Notes under the pieces: generated by a model
Seen by the model: only the letters and a program-made list of their open reading frames with translations
Told to the model about the DNA's origin: nothing
The model's database searches: none
Assembly (NCBI RefSeq): GCF_946221635.1
Contig: NZ_CAMIHB010000006.1
Location: forward strand, 62,001 to 126,000
Direction: 5' to 3'
DNA from: an uncultured Rhodoferax sp.
Lineage (GTDB): Bacteria; Pseudomonadota; Gammaproteobacteria; Burkholderiales; Burkholderiaceae_C
DNA length: 64,000 bases
Part shown: positions 49,450 through 57,998 of the stretch, piece after piece
Numbering within the stretch: position 1 is the first letter of the stretch
Layout: the number at the start of each line of letters is the position of its first letter
Translations under genes and position numbers: made by a program

Positions 49450-50556
49450 TTATTTCTCAGCCGTGGCGCCTGCGCCCACGCCCACAAAGCTGGCAGGTGC
49501 GCCGCCTTGCAAAACCAGTTGCAAATCAGCTTCGGCAATCAGGAGGTCGCGCTTGGAATTGATCGCGGAGACATTGGCCTGCAGCTGGGCGCCGGTCTCT
49601 GCCAGGAGATCCCAGACGCTCAACAACATTCCGTTGTACCGAAGCACGGTTTCGTCGTAGACAAACTGCCGCAATGTCTGCTCTTCTTGCGAAAGACGGG
49701 CAGCGGCGTAACTAGCTTCATAAATGTCAAAAGCCTGCCTTGCGGTTGCTTGAACGCGCATGCCCTCGGCACGCGGGAGCACCGGACGCAGGGCCTTCAG
49801 CCCTTTTTGAACAGCGTCTGCGGTGATCAGTGGCGCGCTGACGTCTGGCAAACCATCCGGCAAGCCCACGCTAGATGCCGTTCCCTGCAGTCGGAGCGCT
49901 TTGAGCAAGGCAATGTGGGCCTGTTTGGCTTCAGCCTCTGCCTTCAGGGTTTGCAGCTTGACGCCACCCAGCCTCGACTGGGACTGGGCCTGTTCCATGC
50001 GACTCCAATTGCCGACGCGCGCCATACGACGGGCCAGTTCGGCAGCGGCGGCAGACGCTTCTTGCATGTCGCGCTGCGACTTTAGGCTGGCTTGCGCGGC
50101 CACGGCCCCCCACCAGGCTTTGCGGGCGTCTACTGCGGTGTCGAGAATCGCGTCAAATTCGTCCACGTGGCGGCGTACGGCAGGATCGACCTCCAACCAG
50201 CGCCCTTGGGCAATATGCTCCTGGTTGGCTGCGCCCAGCTGGGATAGGGACGATCCGAGTTCGGGGCGCGCACGCCATGCTTGTCGAACAGCGGCATCGG
50301 CCGTCTTGAGCCAAAAGTCCGGCGCTACTGCGGGAGCTTCCTTGGATGCGGTGTCGTTGGCTTGCTCCCACTTGAGGACATCGGCATGCCCCCGCTTGAA
50401 TTGGGAGACCGCTTCGTTGGCTTTACGCCAATCCGTGGAGCCTTGCTCCACAGGCTCTAGGGAGGTCGGCTGGGCGGATGCAACACCAGCCAGTGCGCAC
50501 AAAGCGAGCGTTGCCAACCGTAACGGTTTGCGTCGCTGGTTCGGAACACGGTGCAT
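49450..50556 (-). CDS. TolC-like exported helical protein
   Basis: A 368-residue protein with signal peptide (LATLALCALAGVASAQ) and long Ala/Gln/Arg-rich helices (SLKSQRDMQEASAAAAELARRMARVGNWSRMEQAQSQSRLGG and RKAWWGAVAAQASL), the pattern of the TolC/outer membrane efflux family, but shorter than the usual ~420 residues. It may be an outer membrane partner for metal export, or a soluble copy. First gene of the MCO transcript; its start faces cusR across a shared palindrome. Confidence 0.72.
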   Translation of the reverse strand: MHRVPNQRRKPLRLATLALCALAGVASAQPTSLEPVEQGSTDWRKANEAVSQFKRGHADVLKWEQANDTASKEAPAVAPDFWLKTADAAVRQAWRARPELGSSLSQLGAANQEHIAQGRWLEVDPAVRRHVDEFDAILDTAVDARKAWWGAVAAQASLKSQRDMQEASAAAAELARRMARVGNWSRMEQAQSQSRLGGVKLQTLKAEAEAKQAHIALLKALRLQGTASSVGLPDGLPDVSAPLITADAVQKGLKALRPVLPRAEGMRVQATARQAFDIYEASYAAARLSQEEQTLRQFVYDETVLRYNGMLLSVWDLLAETGAQLQANVSAINSKRDLLIAEADLQLVLQGGAPASFVGVGAGATAEK

Positions 50557-50626
50557 GAGAGTCCTTTGGGGTTGTGTGAAACTGGCTGAACTCTATCGAG
50601 GCAGTCCCAACGCCAACCTGTCGTTC

Positions 50627-50646
50627 AGATTACAAATTTGTAATCT
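50627..50646. promoter_or_regulatory. Copper box: CusR/CopR binding palindrome
   Basis: Perfect 20-bp palindrome AGATTACAAATTTGTAATCT in the divergent promoter region between the TolC-like/MCO operon and cusRS. It resembles the copper boxes known for CopR/CusR-type regulators. It could control both directions. Confidence 0.75.
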
Positions 50647-50696
50647 TCTGCAGTGACTAGGCCTGTCGGTGCACACTCGGGAAAAGGACGCCGACT

Positions 50697-51383
50697 GTGA
50701 AGATACTGATCATTGAAGATGAGCCCAAAACGGGCGAATACTTGCGCCAAGGCCTCAAAGAGGCCAGCTTTATCGTGGACTTGCTCCACAACGGAAACGA
50801 CGGTTTGCACGCTGCCCTGGAAGACGAACATGACCTCATCATCCTGGACGTGATGCTCCCAGGCATGGATGGCTGGGAGGTGATGCGCAATCTGCGTCGC
50901 AAAGGCAATGAAGTTCCGGTGTTATTTTTGACAGCCAGAGACCAGGTGGAGGACCGGATCAAAGGTCTGGAGTTGGGCGCTGACGACTACCTGGTCAAGC
51001 CGTTTTCATTTGCAGAGCTGCTGGCCCGTGTTCGCACCATCTTGCGGCGCGGCAAGTCTGGTGTCGAAGCCACCTCACTGAAAGTGGCTGATCTGGAGCT
51101 GGATTTACTGCGCCGCCGCGTGACCCGTGCGGGAAAACGCATCGATTTGACTTCCAAGGAATTTGGTTTGTTGGAGCTGCTGATGCGTCGGCAAGGTGAG
51201 GTTTTGCCACGCTCCCTCATCGCCTCGCAGGTCTGGGATATGAACTTTGACAGTGATACCAACGTTATCGAAGTGGCGGTGCGGCGCTTACGCAGCAAGA
51301 TTGACGACGCGTTCGAGCCCAAGCTGCTCCAAACCGTACGCGGCATGGGCTATGTTCTGGAAAATCCGCTAACCACGCCATGA
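50697..51383 (+). CDS. cusR: Copper-responsive response regulator (OmpR family)
   Basis: A 228-residue response regulator: receiver domain with the acidic pair in IIEDEPKTGEYL, phospho-Asp in LIILDVMLPGMDGW and Lys in LVKPFSFAELLARV, then an OmpR-type winged helix (LTSKEFGLLELLMRRQGEVLPRS, VIEVAVRRLRSKID). Very close to CusR/CopR/PcoR. It starts with GTG at 50697, with AAGGA upstream, and overlaps the kinase by ATGA. It should act on the AGATTACA palindrome and activate the copper genes. Confidence 0.93.
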   Translation: MKILIIEDEPKTGEYLRQGLKEASFIVDLLHNGNDGLHAALEDEHDLIILDVMLPGMDGWEVMRNLRRKGNEVPVLFLTARDQVEDRIKGLELGADDYLVKPFSFAELLARVRTILRRGKSGVEATSLKVADLELDLLRRRVTRAGKRIDLTSKEFGLLELLMRRQGEVLPRSLIASQVWDMNFDSDTNVIEVAVRRLRSKIDDAFEPKLLQTVRGMGYVLENPLTTP

Positions 51384-52792
51384 CGCAGCGCTTCTCACTG
51401 ACCACCCGCCTTACCCTGTTCTACACACTGGCATCAGCTACCGTTCTGCTGGGCCTGGGAGGGGTGACTTCGCTGGCGATGAATCAGCACTTCGAGGACC
51501 TGGACCGCAGCCTTCTGGAGGACAAGATCCACCTCGTCCAGGAGGTCGCATCGAAGGCAACGTCGCGCAAGGATTTTGAGGATCGCCTGAACGACGTACT
51601 GCACAGCCATGAAGGACTCATCGTTGCGGTCCAAGCCAGTGGGAAGATTCTTTATGAGACTGCCCCGCTCAAGATACCGGACAGGTACGCAAGCCAAACC
51701 GGGCGGGATTTGCGCTCGCAAAGCGTATCGAACTGGCAAGACGCAGGGCATCAGTACCGCGCCTTAGGCACGCTGATCGCCTCAGATTTCCAACGGGATG
51801 AGCCTTTGGCCGTGTGGGTAGCCTTGGACACCAAGTCTCACGACCATTTCCAGGCACATTTTCAGACGACGTTGGTGTTTTATGTGACTCTCGCCACACT
51901 GTTCAGCGGATTGCTGGGGTGGCTTGCTGCAAACCGCGGATTGGCGCCACTGCGGATCATGCGAACGCGTGCCCAAGCCGTGACCTCGAACAAGTTCGAA
52001 GAGCGCATGCCGGTCGAAGCCGTCCCGGTAGAAATGGCGGACCTGGCCAGCACCTTGAACGACATGCTGGACCGCCTGCAGGAAGACTTTCGTCGTCTTT
52101 CCGAGTTTTCGTCAGATCTGGCACACGAACTCAGAACGCCGATCAGCAACCTGCTGACGGAAACTCAAGTCACGCTGTCGACAAAGAGAAGCAACGAGGA
52201 CTACCAGGATGTACTGGCCTCCAATTCAGAGGAGCTGCAACGTCTGGCCAGAATGGTGTCGGACATGCTCTTCCTTGCTAAAACGGAGCATGGGCTGGCG
52301 CTGCCAAGCCAAGAGACTGTTGAGGTGGAGGTTGAGGCGCAGGCCCTGTTCGACTTCTACGAAGCGCTGGCAACGGACAAGGATATTCGACTGGAGTTGA
52401 CTGGCGGTGGCGCGATCAGTGGTGATCGTCTGATGCTGAGGCGCGCATTGAGCAACCTGCTTTCCAATGCGATACGCCACGCTACGCCGGACTCCACGGT
52501 CACCATCCACATTGAATCTGCGCATGACTGGATAGAGGTGAGCGTCACCAATCCTGGGAACACCATCAGCCCGGACATGCAACCGCGTCTGTTTGACCGC
52601 TTTTTCCGGGTGGACAAATCTCGAACCCATCCCGAGAGTGATGGCGCGGGGTTGGGCCTGGCCATCACACGCGCCATCATGGATGCACATGGCGGTGGGA
52701 TTGCGGTTTCGTCAGAGGCTGGCATTACTCGCTTCACGTTGCGGTTTCCAAAAGCCAGTGGCCTGATAGCAAATACCAACGCGTCAGTCTGA
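51380..52792 (+). CDS. cusS: Copper-sensing histidine kinase
   Basis: A 470-residue sensor kinase. Two membrane helices (about 10-32 and 160-182) enclose a periplasmic sensor domain; a HAMP segment (LRIMRTRAQAVTSNKFEERMPVEAVP) follows, then DLAHELRTPISNLLTE with the phospho-His, the N-box NLLSNAIRHATPDS, and the GAGLGLAITRAIMDAHGG ATP lid. It matches CusS/CopS. Senses periplasmic copper or silver and phosphorylates CusR. Confidence 0.92.
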   Translation: MTQRFSLTTRLTLFYTLASATVLLGLGGVTSLAMNQHFEDLDRSLLEDKIHLVQEVASKATSRKDFEDRLNDVLHSHEGLIVAVQASGKILYETAPLKIPDRYASQTGRDLRSQSVSNWQDAGHQYRALGTLIASDFQRDEPLAVWVALDTKSHDHFQAHFQTTLVFYVTLATLFSGLLGWLAANRGLAPLRIMRTRAQAVTSNKFEERMPVEAVPVEMADLASTLNDMLDRLQEDFRRLSEFSSDLAHELRTPISNLLTETQVTLSTKRSNEDYQDVLASNSEELQRLARMVSDMLFLAKTEHGLALPSQETVEVEVEAQALFDFYEALATDKDIRLELTGGGAISGDRLMLRRALSNLLSNAIRHATPDSTVTIHIESAHDWIEVSVTNPGNTISPDMQPRLFDRFFRVDKSRTHPESDGAGLGLAITRAIMDAHGGGIAVSSEAGITRFTLRFPKASGLIANTNASV

Positions 52793-52962
52793 TTCGGACC
52801 GACAACACCACGGCATTGCTTGACCAAAACATGACGCACTTGTAACGCGTGGGTCATGCTTGTGTTGGGGGCCAATTTCTACATTGGAGTCAACGGTGCG
52901 GCGATTGCATCGTGCCCACGAAATACCTCGTGGGGTTTACTCACATTGAAGGAGTTTGAATT
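52793..52962 (+). promoter_or_regulatory. Upstream region of copK
   Basis: 170 bases without a gene. It holds CATGACGCACTTGTAACG and a distal GTCATG, an imperfect inverted repeat with a half copper box (TTGTAA), which may let CusR control copK. I see no clear -10/-35 pair. Confidence 0.4.
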
Positions 52963-53250
52963 ATGTACGTCCGCAAATCTGTCCTCGCCTTGGCTCTGGC
53001 CGTTCCCTTTGCCTCCGCATTCTCCATGGATCTCGCCATCGACAAATCGATACCGCTGAAGGACGGCTCGGTGGTTCACCAGTTCAAGAATGGCAAGATG
53101 GCCATGGAAGACAAGTACGGCCGTCCCACCCGGATGAATGTGGGTGAAACCATGACTGCGGCCGACGGGACGACGATCACGATGAACAGCGACGAAGTCG
53201 CACTGCTGTCTTCGGTGATTCGCGACCACTATGGTCGTCCGGTCAAGTGA
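52963..53250 (+). CDS. copK: CopK-like periplasmic copper-binding protein
   Basis: A 95-residue exported protein. After the signal peptide (ALALAVPFASAFS) the mature part matches Cupriavidus CopK: IPLKDGSVVHQFKNGKMAMEDKYGRPTRMNVGETMTAADGTTITMNSDEV. CopK binds Cu(I) through Met side chains and Cu(II) cooperatively in the periplasm and is made in large amounts under copper stress. GAAGGAG precedes the ATG; a clear terminator follows, so it is a single-gene unit. Confidence 0.9.
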   Translation: MYVRKSVLALALAVPFASAFSMDLAIDKSIPLKDGSVVHQFKNGKMAMEDKYGRPTRMNVGETMTAADGTTITMNSDEVALLSSVIRDHYGRPVK

Positions 53251-53317
53251 GTTGACCGTCAAGAGTCTAAAATAGGTGCTGCCGAAATGTTGACAGCAGT
53301 TTTTGGCAATTAAGTTC

Positions 53318-53340
53318 AGAGCCCCTCGGGGCTCTTTTTT
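53318..53340 (+). terminator. Rho-independent terminator after copK
   Basis: AGAGCCCC and GGGGCTCT with a 2-base loop, followed by TTTTT. The T-run is on the plus strand, in line with copK. Confidence 0.9.
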
Positions 53341-53419
53341 ATTCAGGCCAGGTACTCGCCGCTGCTGATCGCTATTACTTGTGGCTCACGCAAAACTTGA
53401 AGCTACTACAATGTTGCTC

Positions 53420-53773
53420 ATGCGCAAATGGCTTGCTGTTTTTTTGCTGGTAGTGATCCCGATGCAGTTCACATGGGCTGCAACGACCGCCTATTGCCAG
53501 CACGAAATTGGCGCAGCTACCAAGCACCTGGGACACCATGGCCACCAGCATCAAGTGCAGCCAGGGGAGCTCTCCCAGTCGGACAAGCCCCAATCCAAAG
53601 GTTTTGATTTGGACTGTGGCAGTTGCCATGCGGGTTGCTCCTTGGCAGTGGCCACCGCAGTCGGTAGTTCAGTCCTTCCTGGCATTGCTGTCATTGAGCC
53701 AAGCACTGATCGCGTCTTGGCCTCACTCCCGCTCAAAGTTCCAGATCGCCCTCAGTGGCTCTCCCGGTCTTAA
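53420..53773 (+). CDS. CzcI-like exported His-rich protein
   Basis: A 117-residue exported protein with a signal peptide (KWLAVFLLVVIPMQFTWA), then YCQHEIGAATKHLGHHGHQHQ, the Y-C-x-H-E and His-rich start of CzcI, and a DLDCGSCHAGCSLAVA motif. CzcI usually precedes czcCBA and affects its expression; here no czc pump follows. ATG 53411 is also possible. It may be a remnant of a czc locus or a stand-alone metal-binding regulator. Confidence 0.78.
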   Translation: MRKWLAVFLLVVIPMQFTWAATTAYCQHEIGAATKHLGHHGHQHQVQPGELSQSDKPQSKGFDLDCGSCHAGCSLAVATAVGSSVLPGIAVIEPSTDRVLASLPLKVPDRPQWLSRS

Positions 53774-53966
53774 CCGGGGGTTAGCTTTCGCTTGGGTGGT
53801 TGGTCAGTCGCTTGTTGGCACTGGCTAGCAATTCTCGCAAAGCGCATTCAATACCCCGCCACGGTGCGTCCTCGCACTGCTGGTTGGCGTACTTCAATCC
53901 AGGCACGCCGAATGCATTGGCCCAGCCTACAAGGTTGGGAATACCAACATTCCTGGAACTGTTCCT

Positions 53967-54491
53967 ATGCCTTCAATCGGGCTATTCCGATACCCGCGCC
54001 TGCTTTGGCTCTTGTTTGTCGCGCTACTGGTAGCGGCAGATCAAATCGCCAAGACCTACTTTGCCAACACCATTGCACTGGGATCTGGGATTGAAGTCAC
54101 CAGCTGGTTCAACCTCGTCCACGTCCTCAACACCGGTGCTGCCTTCTCCATCCTGGCAGACGCCGGTGGCTGGCAGCGGTACTTCTTCATCGCCATTGGG
54201 GTCGTTGTAGTCATCGGAGTCACATTTGCTTCGCTGATGCGCAGAACAGACCCCTTTGAGCGCAAGGTAGGGGCGCTTGTCGTTGCCGGCGGGGGTGGAA
54301 ATCTCATCGATCGCATTCAGTCGGGTGCAGTGGTGGACTATCTGGATTTGCATTGGCGAGGGCTGCATTGGCCGGCCTTCAACCTTGCCGACATCTTTGT
54401 CGTCGCAGCTGTATTGGCCTGGCTGATCCTGAGCCTCAAGTTGCAGCTTCAATCCACATCCAAGAGCCAGTTGCCGGAGACTGGGGCATGA
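53967..54491 (+). CDS. lspA: Lipoprotein signal peptidase (LspA), island copy
   Basis: A 174-residue signal peptidase II with four membrane helices: VAADQIAKTYF, VLNTGAAFSIL, GGGGNLIDRIQSGAVVDYLDL and FNLADIFVV, which carry the catalytic Asp pair and conserved Asn/Arg. It cleaves lipoprotein signals after lipidation. Metal-resistance loci of related bacteria often carry such an lspA copy, for example with lead or cadmium resistance genes. It starts the lspA-dsbB-dsbA-sco-LDT run; stop overlaps dsbB-like start by ATGA. Confidence 0.92.
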   Translation: MPSIGLFRYPRLLWLLFVALLVAADQIAKTYFANTIALGSGIEVTSWFNLVHVLNTGAAFSILADAGGWQRYFFIAIGVVVVIGVTFASLMRRTDPFERKVGALVVAGGGGNLIDRIQSGAVVDYLDLHWRGLHWPAFNLADIFVVAAVLAWLILSLKLQLQSTSKSQLPETGA

Positions 54492-54904
54492 AGTCGCCAT
54501 GGCGTTTACTGCTACTGGCCTGGATCGTGTCCGTCCTTGCAACCCTAGGTGCACTGTTCATTGGCGAGGTCATGTTGATGACGCCGTGCACCCTGTGCTG
54601 GTACCAGCGGATTTGCATGTTTCCCATGGCCATCATTCTCGGCATCGGGTGTTTCAACGATGACCGCCGCAGTGCGGTCTATGCAATGCCATTTGCCATC
54701 GTCGGTAGCGGCTTTGCGGCATACCACTGCCTGCTCGTTGCGGACTTGATACCCAAGACCTGGGTTCCTTGTAGTGCGGGCGTCTCGTGCGCCGACCAGG
54801 AACTGGGAATCCTCGGGGGACTGCAGATCCCCTGGCTATCAATTGCAGCTTTTCTGACCATCTTGGTCTTGCTTACTCACTATCTCAAGAAAACATCCAA
54901 ATGA
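54488..54904 (+). CDS. DsbB-like disulfide bond oxidoreductase
   Basis: A 138-residue membrane protein of the DsbB/BdbC family with four helices. The quinone-linked pair is in TPCTLCWYQRICMFPMAIILG and the second pair in VPCSAGVSCADQELG. It would reoxidise the DsbA-like partner encoded next, with which it overlaps by ATGA. The presence of W-Y-Q-R and the C-x-x-C at the first loop is typical of BdbC-type members. Confidence 0.9.
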   Translation: MKSPWRLLLLAWIVSVLATLGALFIGEVMLMTPCTLCWYQRICMFPMAIILGIGCFNDDRRSAVYAMPFAIVGSGFAAYHCLLVADLIPKTWVPCSAGVSCADQELGILGGLQIPWLSIAAFLTILVLLTHYLKKTSK

Positions 54905-55557
54905 ACTCAAAAAAAATCACTGTCGCCGTCTTGGTGGCCGTCGTACTCAGCTTTTTCGCCTTTGGCATGTATTCCTATCAACAGCGGGTGAAGAACTCAC
55001 AGCAAGACAAGGTCAGCCAGGCAGAGGCGCGCTTGGTGCGCATGCATTCCCCGGTCTTGGGGCCGGTCAATGCGCCGGTCACGATCGTCGAGTTCTTCGA
55101 CCCGGCTTGCGAGACCTGCCGGGAGTTCTATCCCATCGTCAAAGGATTGTTGAAAAAGTACCCCAACGACGTACGGCTGGTGGTGCGCTACGCGCCGTTT
55201 CATAGGAATTCAGACCTCGTGGTCAAGATGCTGGAGGCATCCAAGGTCCAGGGGAAATACTGGGAAGTTCTGGATGCCGTTTTGGCGGACCAACCTCTAT
55301 GGGCATCCCATGGGGAACCCAATTTGTACGCGGCATACCAGTCGGCCGTTCGGGTCGGCGTAGACCTCAATAAGGCCCTGTTCGATGCCCAATCCCCTGG
55401 GGTGGCCGCAGCGCTTAAACAGGATGTTGAAGACTTGACCGCGCTGGAGGTGACCAAGACGCCTACGTTTTTTGTGAACGGCAGAAGCTTGCCCAGCTTT
55501 GGTGCTGCTCAGTTGGAGTCTTTGGTGGCAGAAGAAGTCGCCAAGATCAAGAAGTAA
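54901..55557 (+). CDS. DsbA/BdbD-like thiol oxidoreductase
   Basis: A 218-residue membrane-anchored protein (VAVLVAVVLSFFAFGMYSY) with a thioredoxin fold in the periplasm. The active site is FFDPACETCREF (C-E-T-C) and the cis-Pro loop KTPTFFVNG. The DsbG/BdbD-like VRLVVRYAPFHRNSDLV is present. It could form or reshuffle disulfides in the copper proteins nearby, such as the CxxxC site of SCO. Overlaps the DsbB-like gene by ATGA. Confidence 0.9.
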   Translation: MNSKKITVAVLVAVVLSFFAFGMYSYQQRVKNSQQDKVSQAEARLVRMHSPVLGPVNAPVTIVEFFDPACETCREFYPIVKGLLKKYPNDVRLVVRYAPFHRNSDLVVKMLEASKVQGKYWEVLDAVLADQPLWASHGEPNLYAAYQSAVRVGVDLNKALFDAQSPGVAAALKQDVEDLTALEVTKTPTFFVNGRSLPSFGAAQLESLVAEEVAKIKK

Positions 55558-55572
55558 GCGGAGCTCTGCGCC

Positions 55573-56199
55573 ATGGACACCCACACTCCACACTTCAGCC
55601 CCATTCGCCGTAGCTTTTGCGCTACTGCGGCCTTGAGTATCGCAACTGGATTCGTTTTGAACGGATGCTCACCCCAGCCACCCAAGTTCGAAAGCACCGA
55701 CATCACCGGTGCGGACTATGCCAAGGACTTTCGTCTCATGGACCACGGCGGAAACATAAGGAGTCTGGCTGACTTCCGCGACAAGATCGTAGTGATCTTC
55801 TTTGGTTTCACCCAATGTCCGGACGTCTGTCCGACCTCCATGAGCACGATGTCTGGCGTTAAGGAACTTCTGGGAGATCTTGGCAATCGGCTGCAGGTGC
55901 TGTTCATCACAGTGGACCCCGAGCGGGACACGGCGCGCTTGCTCAGTGAGTACATGCGGAACTTTGACCCGACATTCCTGGCCTTGCGGCCTGAGCCAGC
56001 TCAACTCCAGGCACTGGCTGACGCTTTCAAGGTGTACTACCGCAAGGTCCCCGGCAAAACGCCCACCTCGTACACCATGGACCACTCGGCCGGCAAGTAC
56101 ATCTTCGACACCATGGGCAAGGTGCGCCTCTTCTCCAGCTACGGCACGGAGGCCAAAGTCATTGCCAGTGATATCAAGAAGCTTCTTGCTTACAAGTGA
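55573..56199 (+). CDS. SCO1/SenC-family copper lipoprotein
   Basis: A 208-residue lipoprotein: lipobox LNGC near residue 32, thioredoxin fold with the copper-binding CPDVCP (C-x-x-x-C) in FFGFTQCPDVCPTS and the distal ligand His in TMDHSAGKY. SCO proteins deliver copper to cytochrome oxidase or act as thiol reductases. Here, behind DsbA/DsbB-like genes, a role in periplasmic copper handling is likely. Stop overlaps the L,D-transpeptidase ATG (TGATG). Confidence 0.92.
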   Translation: MDTHTPHFSPIRRSFCATAALSIATGFVLNGCSPQPPKFESTDITGADYAKDFRLMDHGGNIRSLADFRDKIVVIFFGFTQCPDVCPTSMSTMSGVKELLGDLGNRLQVLFITVDPERDTARLLSEYMRNFDPTFLALRPEPAQLQALADAFKVYYRKVPGKTPTSYTMDHSAGKYIFDTMGKVRLFSSYGTEAKVIASDIKKLLAYK

Positions 56200-57491
56200 T
56201 GCCGGAGACGTGGATGGATTCGAAAGAACGACTTTGGGCTAGGCCCTTGCGCCGAACCCGGCTACTGCATGTGTCTGCAGCTCTTTGTCTGGTGATGGGC
56301 ATCAGCACAGAGGCGCTTGGAACAACTGACAAGAAGGTGAAACCCAAGCCAAAACCTGCCGCGCGGGCTGATCAGCCCCGCGATGGTCTGGCCGAAGCCC
56401 GGCTGATCGAGGTGTATCGCCAGATTGGGAGTGCCAATACGCAGGAAGCGTTGAAGCTGGCCTCCTCATTGGTGGCCGACTATCCCCATTTCCAGCTCGC
56501 GCAGTTGGTGCTGGGCGATCTGCTCTCTGCACGGTCACGCCCCATCCAAGGCATAGGGGATGTGCCTGCTGATCTTGCCCAAGCCGGCGCAAAGAATCTA
56601 CAGGCACTCCGAGCGGAGTCTCAACTCCGCATTGCGGCCATCAAGGAGCCACCTCCCGCCGATCGGATTCCGGCGCAGTTCGTTGCATTGGCAAAGCGCA
56701 ACAAGCACGCCATCGCGGTGGACACGGCAAAAGCGCGTCTCTATCTGTTCGAAAACACCGAAGCTGGCCCCCGGCTACTGGCCAACTACTACATATCCGT
56801 GGGCAAGGCGGGTGTCGGGAAGAACGTGGAAGGTGATCAGCGGACGCCCTTAGGAGCCTACTTCATCACCAGCAACCTGGACCCCACGAGCTTGAAGGAC
56901 CTGTATGGGTCCGGAGCCCTTCCGGTGAACTACCCCAACGTACTGGATCTGCGCCGTGGAAAGACCGGAGGAGGAATTTGGCTGCATGGCACTCCGTCCA
57001 CCCAGTTCACCCGCGCCCCCCAAGCAACGGACGGTTGTGTGGCCGTGGCTAATCCTGATCTTCTTCGGATCATCAACACCGTAGAGATCCGTACCACCCC
57101 CGTGTTGATCGGTAGCAACTTCCGGTGGGTCCAACCATCTCACCTGGGCGCAGAGAAGAAATCCTTTACGGAGATGCTCACGTCTTGGGCTCAGACCAAA
57201 AAACTGGGGCGCGAGGCCGACCTGATGCGGTTTTATGCCAATGATTTCAATGCGGAGGGCAAGGACTTGGTCCGTTTCAGCTCCTCACTGCGCGCTGAGA
57301 TCATTCAACGGGGTGATCGCCCCGTGGAACTCAAAGACGTTTCACTGATTCGCTGGACAGACGATGCCGACACCATGATCGCAACTTTTGACGAACTGGC
57401 GGCTGGAGAAAAGACCGGGCGTACCGTGCGCCAGTATTGGCAATGGCGAAGCAATGCCTGGAAGATCATCTACGAAGGCGTGATCGGATAG
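56199..57491 (+). CDS. L,D-transpeptidase with C-terminal SnoaL/NTF2-like domain
   Basis: A 430-residue exported enzyme. After a signal (SAALCLVMGISTEALG) and a helical region, the YkuD domain covers about 165-300: AVDTAKARLYLFEN, TPLGAYFITS, and the catalytic GIWLHGTPSTQFTRAPQATDGCVAV with His and Cys. The last ~120 residues (SFTEMLTSWAQTKKLGREADLMRFYANDF) look like an NTF2-like domain. It would make 3-3 cross-links or attach proteins to peptidoglycan. It ends the thiol/copper operon. Confidence 0.9.
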   Translation: MPETWMDSKERLWARPLRRTRLLHVSAALCLVMGISTEALGTTDKKVKPKPKPAARADQPRDGLAEARLIEVYRQIGSANTQEALKLASSLVADYPHFQLAQLVLGDLLSARSRPIQGIGDVPADLAQAGAKNLQALRAESQLRIAAIKEPPPADRIPAQFVALAKRNKHAIAVDTAKARLYLFENTEAGPRLLANYYISVGKAGVGKNVEGDQRTPLGAYFITSNLDPTSLKDLYGSGALPVNYPNVLDLRRGKTGGGIWLHGTPSTQFTRAPQATDGCVAVANPDLLRIINTVEIRTTPVLIGSNFRWVQPSHLGAEKKSFTEMLTSWAQTKKLGREADLMRFYANDFNAEGKDLVRFSSSLRAEIIQRGDRPVELKDVSLIRWTDDADTMIATFDELAAGEKTGRTVRQYWQWRSNAWKIIYEGVIG

Positions 57492-57508
57492 CCCCAATGG
57501 AAAACCAA

Positions 57509-57539
57509 TTGACTCTGTAGTTGCTACAGGTTGAACAAT
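57509..57539 (+). promoter_or_regulatory. MerR/CadR-type promoter upstream of the DUF3703 gene
   Basis: -35 TTGACT (57509-57514) and -10 AACAAT (57534-57539) are 19 bases apart, with the dyad CTGTAGTTGCTACAG in the spacer. This is the MerR-family pattern and is nearly the same as the operator between the Cd/Zn ATPase and cadR at 62.9 kb. Confidence 0.78.
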
Positions 57540-57579
57540 CTATGTCGATGATTTCATCAAGACTCGGAACTATCCAGCC

Positions 57580-57960
57580 ATGCCAATCCCTGCCAATAGC
57601 AACTTCTACAGTACAGATACTTACCGGCGCCTGATTGAGCGCTATCGAGGTGCCGCCCGTGAGCCGGATGGGCAGCACTGGCTGCTGCTGGAAGCCGCCC
57701 ATATCGTGGGGCAGACACGCTTCTTTCCGCACTTGCAAGTCCATTGTGTAATGCTCTCACTGGCTTGGGAAAAACGCATGCCGAAGGAGGTACTGGGGCA
57801 GATTTTTAGAATCGCACTGGTTCCCTTGGGGCATCTGTTCAGGCGCCTGCCAATTGGCAACTCTGGCCGCGCGGATGTCAGTGCATTCCGGGCGATGGCG
57901 CCTTCGACCGAAGTACTCCAAGTGATTGCTGCTGCACGGGCTGCAAATTTTTCCCGCTGA
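57580..57960 (+). CDS. DUF3703 family protein
   Basis: A 126-residue soluble protein of the DUF3703 family: RYRGAAREPDGQHWLLLEAAHIVGQTRFFPHLQVHCVMLSLAWEKRMPKEVLGQIFRIALVPLGHLFRRLPIGNSGRADVSAF. DUF3703 genes commonly occur in Cd/Zn/Pb resistance loci; the function is unknown. Its own CadR-type promoter directly upstream supports a link to divalent-metal response. The PCuAC gene follows 38 bases later. Confidence 0.85.
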   Translation: MPIPANSNFYSTDTYRRLIERYRGAAREPDGQHWLLLEAAHIVGQTRFFPHLQVHCVMLSLAWEKRMPKEVLGQIFRIALVPLGHLFRRLPIGNSGRADVSAFRAMAPSTEVLQVIAAARAANFSR

Positions 57961-57998
57961 TGGGCCTGCATGACCTATTTCAGGGTGGCCATTGATCG

